A stretch of DNA of 64,000 nucleotides from Comamonas thiooxydans. GTDB lineage: Bacteria > Pseudomonadota > Gammaproteobacteria > Burkholderiales > Burkholderiaceae_C. The notes beneath the pieces are model-generated. The model did not search any database and was not told where the DNA came from. It saw nothing but the letters and a program-made list of their open reading frames with translations. The position numbers and the translations under genes were made by a program. The stretch covers positions 2,480,001 to 2,544,000 of the forward strand of contig NZ_AP026738.1 of assembly GCF_002157685.2 (NCBI RefSeq). The letters run 5' to 3'. Positions 56,598 through 64,000 of the stretch are shown one piece after another. Each line of letters begins with the position of its first letter. Positions within the stretch are counted from its first letter, which is position 1.

Positions 56598-56846
56598 ATG
56601 TCAGAACAAGCCACCGTCGTCGCTTTCAAGCAGTCTTCCGGACGGGTCGCCTTGCGTACCGGTAGCGGCCGCTTTGTGCTGGCCGAGCAGACCGATTCCA
56701 GTGCGCTGCGCGAAGGACTGAGTCTGAACGGCAATATGAGCGAGTTCGGCCCCGAGGTCTGGAGCGACGACAGCGGGCAAAACCAGTACCAAGTCTTTGT
56801 GCTGGGCTGGGATCTGTCGCAGGAAGCGGTCGAGCTGGAGATGTGA
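56598..56846 (+). CDS. Small conserved-looking hypothetical protein
   Basis: An 82-aa soluble protein with a strong AAAGGAG seven nt before its ATG, which supports it as a real gene. It is rich in short beta-like stretches (ATVVAFKQSSGRVALRTGSGRFVLAEQ), suggesting a small beta-barrel or cold-shock-like size, but no nucleic-acid-binding motif is evident. No family is recognised. It stands alone between the CopD-like gene (divergent) and katG (convergent). Confidence 0.72.
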   Translation: MSEQATVVAFKQSSGRVALRTGSGRFVLAEQTDSSALREGLSLNGNMSEFGPEVWSDDSGQNQYQVFVLGWDLSQEAVELEM

Positions 56847-56860
56847 TGTGTTGCTCATGA

Positions 56861-56907
56861 AAAAAGAGCTGCCAGCGCATGCTTGACAAGCGCTGGCAGC
56901 TCTTTTT
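56861..56907. terminator. Bidirectional terminator with perfect 17-bp stem
   Basis: AAAAAGAGCTGCCAGCG and its exact complement flank a 13-nt loop containing GCTTGACAAG. It lies between the convergent small gene and katG and can terminate both. It belongs to the AGCGC/CAAGCGCT element family. Confidence 0.92.
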
Positions 56908-56951
56908 TTAGGATTTTCCTGCAGCCGGGGCTTTCACCCCGGCGCGCCCTG

Positions 56952-59224
<2,273 letters not shown>

Positions 59225-59495
59225 AATCAATTCAACTCAATAGCTATTGGCGATTGGTTGAGATGAATTATCGGTGCGCGGCTGGCCTGAAGGGCGTGTT
59301 GTGCTATTGAAATTACTAAGCAGCGCCATAGGAAGAAATATGGGTCGAGTCTTGAGCCGACGCAAAGTCGGGTTCAGATACTTCGCAAAGTGACTGAGAC
59401 TGTGACTTTTGAGCGTATGCGAGCCTGCCTGTTTACACAAGCATGAGCCATCAAATCAGGTCGTTGACCTACCTGACCTCAGCTGTGGCAGCGGC

Positions 59496-60038
59496 TCAGC
59501 CGGCTACCAGCTTGTGCACCAGATCGGCTGCGGTGGAGGCGCCGTATTTGCGCATCAGCCGGGCGCGGTAGATTTCCACGGTGCGATGGCTGATGGCCAG
59601 TGCCTTGCCGATTTCCTTGCTGGTCATGCCTTCGAGAAGACGCGCAGCGACTTCGCGTTCGCGGCCCGTGAGCTCGGCCTTGACGGGGCGATGGGCCGAA
59701 AGGTCCTCGAAGCTCCAGATGCCCGAGGCATGGGGATCGTTGCGGTCCAGCGTGCGGCCGCTGACATGGCACCAGAACACCTCGCCATTGGCGCGCTTCA
59801 TGATGCGGTTGTCGGAATAGATGCCTGTGGTGTTGAGAATCGGGGCAATGCGCGCGCCCAGGCGCTCGTATTCGTCAACGCTGGGATAAAGCACCTGGAA
59901 TGTCTGTCCTATGAGTACTTCGCGCGATGCGTGGAACATTTCACACAATTGCCGATTACAGTCAATCATGATGCGGTTGCGCGAGATGACGAGACCTACA
60001 GGGGCGGCGTCGAACGCCAGCCGGTAATCCACAACCAT
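59496..60038 (-). CDS. Short PAS-LuxR transcriptional regulator
   Basis: A 180-aa protein: PAS domain over residues 1-115 (FDAAPVGLVISRNRIMIDCN, then MKRANGEVFWCHVSGR) and a LuxR/GerE helix-turn-helix at 118-178 (LTGREREVAARLLEGMTSKEIGKALAISHRTVEIYRARL). No receiver or autoinducer domain is present. It is divergent from scoA, with a palindrome in the 74-nt gap, so it most likely controls the CoA-transferase operon in response to a small ligand or redox signal in the PAS domain. Confidence 0.9.
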   Translation of the reverse strand: MVVDYRLAFDAAPVGLVISRNRIMIDCNRQLCEMFHASREVLIGQTFQVLYPSVDEYERLGARIAPILNTTGIYSDNRIMKRANGEVFWCHVSGRTLDRNDPHASGIWSFEDLSAHRPVKAELTGREREVAARLLEGMTSKEIGKALAISHRTVEIYRARLMRKYGASTAADLVHKLVAG

Positions 60039-60059
60039 GGTACTGCTCTTTACGAAAAA

Positions 60060-60079
60060 CTACTTACTTAAGTACGTAG
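60060..60079. promoter_or_regulatory. Palindrome between PAS-LuxR regulator and scoA
   Basis: A 20-nt near-perfect palindrome, CTACTTACTTAAGTACGTAG, with central TACTTAAGTA exact. It is 34 nt upstream of the scoA start and 21 nt from the regulator start, a fitting site for a LuxR-type dimer. Confidence 0.6.
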
Positions 60080-60112
60080 TATCGTAGCGCATCCAATTTC
60101 AAGGAGACATGT

Positions 60113-60811
60113 GTGAAAAAGCTCTACCCATCCGCAGAAGCGGCGCTGCAGGGCGTGGTGTCCGACGGGCAATTGCTGGCCGTTGGCGGCTTCGGCCTGT
60201 GCGGCATTCCCGAGGCCCTGATCGATGCGGTTTGCGCCAGCGGCGTCAAGAACCTCACGGTGGCATCCAACAACGCCGGCGTGGACGGCTTTGGTCTGGG
60301 CAAGCTGCTGGACACCCGCCAGGTCAAGAAGATGATCTCCAGCTATGTGGGCGAGAACAAGGAGTTCGAGCGCCAGTACCTGGCCGGTGAGCTGGAGCTG
60401 GAGTTCACGCCTCAGGGCACGCTGGCCGAGAAGATGCGCGCTGGCGGCGCCGGCATTCCCGCCTTCTTCACCAAGACCGGTGTGGGCACGCTGGTGGCCG
60501 AGGGCAAGGAGTTGCGCGAATTCGACGGCGAAACCTATGTGATGGAGCACGCCATCGTGGCCGATGTGTCCCTGGTCAAGGCCTGGCGCGCGGACAAGAG
60601 CGGCAATCTGCAGTTCCGCCTGACGGCGCGCAACTTCAACCCTGCGGCAGCCACCTGCGGCAAGGTCTGCGTGGTGGAGGTCGAGGAGCTGGTGGAAGTG
60701 GGCGAGATCGCTCCCGACGACATCCATCTGCCCGGCATCTATGTGCACCGCATCGTGCACAACGCCAATCCCGAAAAGCGCATCGAAAAGCGCACCGTGC
60801 GCGAAGCCTGA
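60113..60811 (+). CDS. scoA: 3-oxoacid CoA-transferase subunit A
   Basis: A 232-aa alpha subunit. The oxyanion/CoA region VGGFGLCGIPEALIDAV and NNAGVDGFGLGKLL are typical of SCOT-type enzymes. It transfers CoA from succinyl-CoA to acetoacetate or another 3-oxoacid together with ScoB. The start is GTG 60113 with AAGGAG at 6 nt; the nearby ATG at 60109 is out of frame. The substrate could also be 3-oxoadipate; sequence alone does not separate these well. Co-transcribed with the next two genes. Confidence 0.93.
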   Translation: MKKLYPSAEAALQGVVSDGQLLAVGGFGLCGIPEALIDAVCASGVKNLTVASNNAGVDGFGLGKLLDTRQVKKMISSYVGENKEFERQYLAGELELEFTPQGTLAEKMRAGGAGIPAFFTKTGVGTLVAEGKELREFDGETYVMEHAIVADVSLVKAWRADKSGNLQFRLTARNFNPAAATCGKVCVVEVEELVEVGEIAPDDIHLPGIYVHRIVHNANPEKRIEKRTVREA

Positions 60812-60814
60812 AAT

Positions 60815-61291
60815 ATGGCGGATACGTCCTATTCGCCCGAGGCTGCCGCCCAGGCCGACGTACCGGTCTTTCGTGCGCTGGCCGCGCAAGAGCTGGAGCA
60901 ACTGGAGCGCGAACGCTTGCTGGTGTGCCAGGTCGCGGCCCGCGAACTGGGGCTGGGCGACTGGAGCATGGACCGCTCGGGTCTGGCGCAGCTGCAGCCG
61001 CTGCTCGATCGCGGCCTGGTGTCGGTCGACAACCTGTTGCTGGCCCGAGGACTGGGCGTGGTGCTGGGTGACGCGCTGAGCTGCGAAATGGACGATATGG
61101 ACTGGCATATGGTGAGCGACGAATGGGGAACTGACCCCGTTGTGCGCTACCGCGAAACCAGCATCCAGGTGGGGGCTCGCGACATGGTCCTCAAACGGCT
61201 CGAAGACGGCCAGAGTGTCGATCTGCTGCACTTGCTCGATGGTGTGATTTCGCACCTGCAGCCCATGATCGACTCCGGCGACTACCAATAA
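60815..61291 (+). CDS. DUF3806-like protein between scoA and scoB
   Basis: A 158-aa soluble acidic protein. The block LGVVLGDALSCEMDDMDWHMVSDEWGTDPVVRYRETSI (near residues 80-117) fits DUF3806, whose role is unknown. It starts 3 nt after the scoA stop and ends 30 nt before scoB, so it is translated from the same message and splits the usual subunit pair. No catalytic motif or membrane segment is seen. Its position suggests a role tied to the CoA-transferase or a recent insertion into the operon. Confidence 0.82.
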   Translation: MADTSYSPEAAAQADVPVFRALAAQELEQLERERLLVCQVAARELGLGDWSMDRSGLAQLQPLLDRGLVSVDNLLLARGLGVVLGDALSCEMDDMDWHMVSDEWGTDPVVRYRETSIQVGARDMVLKRLEDGQSVDLLHLLDGVISHLQPMIDSGDYQ

Positions 61292-61321
61292 CGTCAATCA
61301 CGATTTATTCAGGAGGCTCTT

Positions 61322-61960
61322 ATGCCCTGGACCCAAGACCAGATGGCCGCGCGCGCGGCCCAAGAACTCGAAGACGGTTTCTACGTCAATCTCGGTATCG
61401 GCATTCCCACGCTGGTGGCCAACCACACGGGTGACAAGGAAGTGTGGCTGCAGTCCGAGAACGGCATGCTGGGCATCGGCCCCTTCCCGACCGAGGACCA
61501 GGTCGACGCCGACCTGATCAACGCCGGCAAGCAGACCGTGACCACGCTTCCCGGCTCGGCCATCTTCGGATCCGACCAGTCGTTTGCCATGATTCGCGGC
61601 GGCAAGATCAATCTGTCCATTCTGGGCGCCATGCAGGTGTCCGAAAAAGGCGATCTGGCCAACTGGATGATTCCCGGCAAGATGGTCAAGGGCATGGGCG
61701 GAGCGATGGACCTGGTGGCGGGCGTCAAGCGCGTCATCGTGCTCATGGAACATGTGGCCAAGAAAAAGGACGGCACGACCGACCTGAAGATCCTGCCCAG
61801 CTGCACCCTGCCGCTGACGGGTCTGGGCGTAGTGGATCGCATCATCACCGATCTGGGTGTGATGGACGTGACACCCGAAGGCCTGAAGCTGGTGGAGCTC
61901 GCCGAGGGCGTGAGCTTTGACGAGATCCAGTCCAAGACGGGTGTGACGCTGCTGAAATAA
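61322..61960 (+). CDS. scoB: 3-oxoacid CoA-transferase subunit B
   Basis: A 212-aa beta subunit. The CoA-accepting glutamate is E46 in [13 protein letters not shown], following [34 protein letters not shown] and [17 protein letters not shown] are family blocks. AGGAGG precedes the ATG. With ScoA it forms the active transferase in the cytoplasm. A terminator follows. Confidence 0.95.
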   Translation: MPWTQDQMAARAAQELEDGFYVNLGIGIPTLVANHTGDKEVWLQSENGMLGIGPFPTEDQVDADLINAGKQTVTTLPGSAIFGSDQSFAMIRGGKINLSILGAMQVSEKGDLANWMIPGKMVKGMGGAMDLVAGVKRVIVLMEHVAKKKDGTTDLKILPSCTLPLTGLGVVDRIITDLGVMDVTPEGLKLVELAEGVSFDEIQSKTGVTLLK

Positions 61961-61980
61961 GCGGCGCTGCGCTCCCGGGC

Positions 61981-62008
61981 AAGAACCGCTGCGGCGGTTC
62001 TTTTTTTA
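61981..62008 (+). terminator. Rho-independent terminator after scoB
   Basis: AAGAACCGC and GCGGTTCTT pair around TGCG and run into seven T, about 20 nt after the scoB stop. Confidence 0.92.
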
Positions 62009-62156
62009 TGCTTTTTCTGCGGAATCAGCAGAATTAATAGCTGCCGGGGTTGATGGCACAAGCGATGTAAGCTGTTTTTGCTTGAATTGTGGCCCACAAA
62101 TTATTGCAATCTGCAACAATCGAGTTTGATTGAGCAGACAGAAACAGAGCGCTTTG

Positions 62157-63509
62157 ATGAGTGAGAACGCTGGTGCGCAGGGGCACGAGACCGATGTACA
62201 TTTTTTGCGCGCAGTCACCGATATGGCCGAGCATACGGAGGTCATGACAGGCGATGCAATCTATACCGACAAGGGCATGAAATTGGTGGACAAAGGCACA
62301 CGTGTTGACAGTCGTCTCTATGACCGTCTGGTCATGCACAAGCTGCGTGATCCGATCGATGCCAACCTGATCACGGGCGACCTGGTCGACGTGGCATCCC
62401 TGGTCACCCTGGCGCGTCAGCAATGCGAGCAGGTCGACCTACTGCATCGCATGGTGGCGTCCATGGGCGATATCGAGCGTCTACTGGCGCCGCTCAAGAG
62501 CTTGCTGCTGCCCCAGGCCATCGCCTTCAAGCTCACCGTCATGCGCGAGCAGCGCACCGACCTCTACCAGCACAGCCTGCAGATGACGCTGGTGGCGATC
62601 TTTCTGGCGCTCAAGAACGGCTGGACCGAGCGCGAATGCGTGCCGCTGGCCACGGCCGCGCTGCTGCACGATGTGGGCATGCTCTATATGGACCCGGTCT
62701 GGACCGACCCGGACCACCGCTTGAGCGGCGAGGAGCGCAAGCATCTGGTCGCGCATTCCGTCACCGCCATGCTGGTGGTGCGCAGCACAGAACTGTATTC
62801 GCGCGCCGTGGAAATCGCCGTGCTCGAGCACCATGAGCGCATGGATGGTTCCGGCTATCCGCGCGGCATCAAGGGCAACGCCATTTCGCCCATGGGGCAG
62901 GTGCTGCTGCTGGCCGAGGTGGTCTCGGCCTTCTTCGAGAAATTCACGGACATGCCGGGCCAGCGCCTGTCGCTCATGCTGCGCATGAACCACAAGAGCT
63001 ATCCGGCCGATCTGGTGCACCTGATTTTGCCGCTGCTCTATGACGAAATCAGTCCTGGCAAGCCACTGGCGCCGCTGCAGGCCGAGTTCTCGCACAGCAT
63101 TGCGGCCCTGGAGGCTGCGCTGCGCAAATGGAGCGAACTCCGGCGCGATTTTCCCGAGCACTGGCAGCAAATGCCCGATGCGCAGGCGGCGGTGGCCGTG
63201 GAAGCCAGTCTTGCGCAACTGCAGAAACAGCTGGCCGAAGCGGGCTCCCACCCCAGCCAGCAGCTGGATGTGCTGAGCTACCTCAAGGACGACGCCCTGG
63301 GCATGAGCGAGCTGGCCCTGGTCAACCGCGAGGCCCTGTGGCAGTTGCAGGCCATCATGAACGACTGCCTGCGCCGCTGGCCCACGCTGGGACAGGGCGG
63401 CTCCACACTGGAAGTCGCGGTGGCCGAATGGTGCGAGGCCTGCGCTCAGCTGATGCCGCAGGCAGGCCGCAGCTCGGCCATGAATGCCGACAAGCAGTCG
63501 CTCAATTGA
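62157..63509 (+). CDS. HD-GYP domain c-di-GMP phosphodiesterase-like protein
   Basis: A 450-aa soluble protein. Residues 1-110 are an unassigned N-terminal domain (DAIYTDKGMKLVDKGTRVDS). The HD-GYP core has LLHDVGM (H171, D172) and HHERMDGSGYPRG (H225 to P235), so the metal-binding residues and the GYP motif are intact. It should hydrolyse cyclic di-GMP. The C-terminal 150 residues are helical and unassigned. ATG 62157 has only a weak ribosome site; TTG 62130 is an alternative. It is a single-gene unit. Confidence 0.9.
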   Translation: MSENAGAQGHETDVHFLRAVTDMAEHTEVMTGDAIYTDKGMKLVDKGTRVDSRLYDRLVMHKLRDPIDANLITGDLVDVASLVTLARQQCEQVDLLHRMVASMGDIERLLAPLKSLLLPQAIAFKLTVMREQRTDLYQHSLQMTLVAIFLALKNGWTERECVPLATAALLHDVGMLYMDPVWTDPDHRLSGEERKHLVAHSVTAMLVVRSTELYSRAVEIAVLEHHERMDGSGYPRGIKGNAISPMGQVLLLAEVVSAFFEKFTDMPGQRLSLMLRMNHKSYPADLVHLILPLLYDEISPGKPLAPLQAEFSHSIAALEAALRKWSELRRDFPEHWQQMPDAQAAVAVEASLAQLQKQLAEAGSHPSQQLDVLSYLKDDALGMSELALVNREALWQLQAIMNDCLRRWPTLGQGGSTLEVAVAEWCEACAQLMPQAGRSSAMNADKQSLN

Positions 63510-63553
63510 GGGCATTGACTGCGAGTTTTGCCTGCGACGACGGCTGACCTCAA

Positions 63554-63607
63554 GTTTGATAGCTGCAGGCGCTTGATTGACAAGCGCTAAACCGGTATTT
63601 CTTCAAG
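63554..63607. repeat. Short AGCGCTTG/CAAGCGCT palindromic element
   Basis: GGCGCTTG and CAAGCGCT pair around ATTGA, preceded by TTTGATAGCTGC. It has the same core as the elements at 50483 and 56861, but without a T-run after the stem. It lies after the HD-GYP gene and may help terminate it. Confidence 0.6.
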
Positions 63608-63762
63608 ATTCTGTGCATCACGCCGCAGCGCGGCGTGCTTTGTCGCATCTGTGTGCGCCATCCTGAAAAAGTATTTTTGATAGCGCACAACGTCCGATAT
63701 AAAAGGGTCGGCCGTATCTGCCGCCGATATTAAGGCCTTGTTTTGCGTGAAAACTCGAATAA

Positions 63763-63778
63763 CTGTATATTTGTACAG
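63763..63778. promoter_or_regulatory. LexA (SOS) box
   Basis: CTGTATATTTGTACAG matches the CTGT-N8-ACAG SOS consensus. It is 17 nt before the ATG of the last, incomplete gene, where LexA would block initiation. Confidence 0.82.
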
Positions 63779-63795
63779 TATTCAAGAGTTTTCGC

Positions 63796-64000
63796 ATGCA
63801 CACCCAGCCTCTGACATCCTTGGTCCATCCTGGCTCACCGCCCGGCATGACGGAGTCTGTCCGGCAGCAAACAGGTGCAGAGAAGGGCGTGCGGCCGGGT
63901 CTGCCCGCTGCGAGCAGCCCGCCTTTGTCCGCCATACAGATTCCCGGTGTCTGGCGCGGCACGGACTGGCAGGCCGGCGCCGGCCCTCAGGTCTGGCCCA
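63796..64000 (+). CDS. imuA: Probable ImuA (SOS translesion synthesis accessory protein), 5' part only
   Basis: An open frame from ATG 63796 to the right edge (68 codons) without a stop. The N-terminal 45 residues are Pro/Ser-rich and uninformative; then comes PGVWRGTDWQAGAGPQVWP, resembling the xxVWR start seen in ImuA/SulA-like proteins just before their ATP-binding core. The LexA box directly upstream supports an SOS gene. If right, imuB and dnaE2 should follow outside the window. The recA-like core itself cannot be seen here. Confidence 0.55.
   Translation, partial: MHTQPLTSLVHPGSPPGMTESVRQQTGAEKGVRPGLPAASSPPLSAIQIPGVWRGTDWQAGAGPQVWP

Overview
The window is a GC-rich, densely coded bacterial chromosome segment. 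Gene families and order (RegB/RegA beside a cyo operon, Bug/TctC binding proteins, pobA with an IclR regulator, an SOS-boxed imuA start, and short AGCGCTTG/CAAGCGCT intergenic palindromes) point to a betaproteobacterium of the Comamonadaceae, most likely Comamonas. This is inferred from family resemblance; no database search was possible. Apart from small intergenic elements I see no insertion sequence, prophage, CRISPR array, rRNA or tRNA.

Layout. 1-10.5 kb is housekeeping: a PP2C phosphatase cut by the left edge, a YoaA/DinG helicase, bamD, dnaE and clpS-clpA. 10.6-18.5 kb is respiratory: two small membrane proteins, the RegB/RegA redox two-component pair, then SURF1 with cyoD, cyoC, cyoB and cyoA, all on the minus strand. 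18.8-29.9 kb is transport and catabolism: an MFS transporter, a Bug-type binding protein divergent from a LysR regulator, an IclR regulator divergent from pobA with a three-half-site operator between them, a 2-oxoglutarate dioxygenase, a small lipoprotein, a universal stress protein, a hemerythrin, a second Bug protein and a short-chain dehydrogenase. 30-34.9 kb is a complete branched-chain amino-acid ABC operon (livK-H-M-G-F). 35-38 kb holds rluA and a soluble hybrid histidine kinase. 38.4-43.9 kb is the glycine cleavage operon (gcvT-gcvH-unknown gene-gcvP) behind a tandem glycine riboswitch.

44-48.7 kb contains a TonB-domain lipoprotein, then a compact plus-strand cluster: a 2,4'-dihydroxyacetophenone dioxygenase-type cupin, an MFS permease and a zinc diol/alcohol dehydrogenase, facing a convergent AraC regulator. 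The cupin family yields 4-hydroxybenzoate, the substrate of the pobA product 20 kb away, so the two loci may form one aromatic route. 48.9-55.8 kb has a metallo-beta-lactamase-fold hydrolase, a TPR protein and a marR-outer membrane factor-emrA-emrB efflux operon. 56-62 kb has a CopD-like protein, a small unknown protein, katG, and a PAS-LuxR regulator divergent from scoA-DUF3806 gene-scoB. An HD-GYP protein follows, and the window ends in the first codons of a probable imuA behind a near-consensus LexA box.

Most starts were moved inward from the longest open frame to a codon preceded by a Shine-Dalgarno sequence or matching the family N-terminus; uncertain starts are flagged in the entries.
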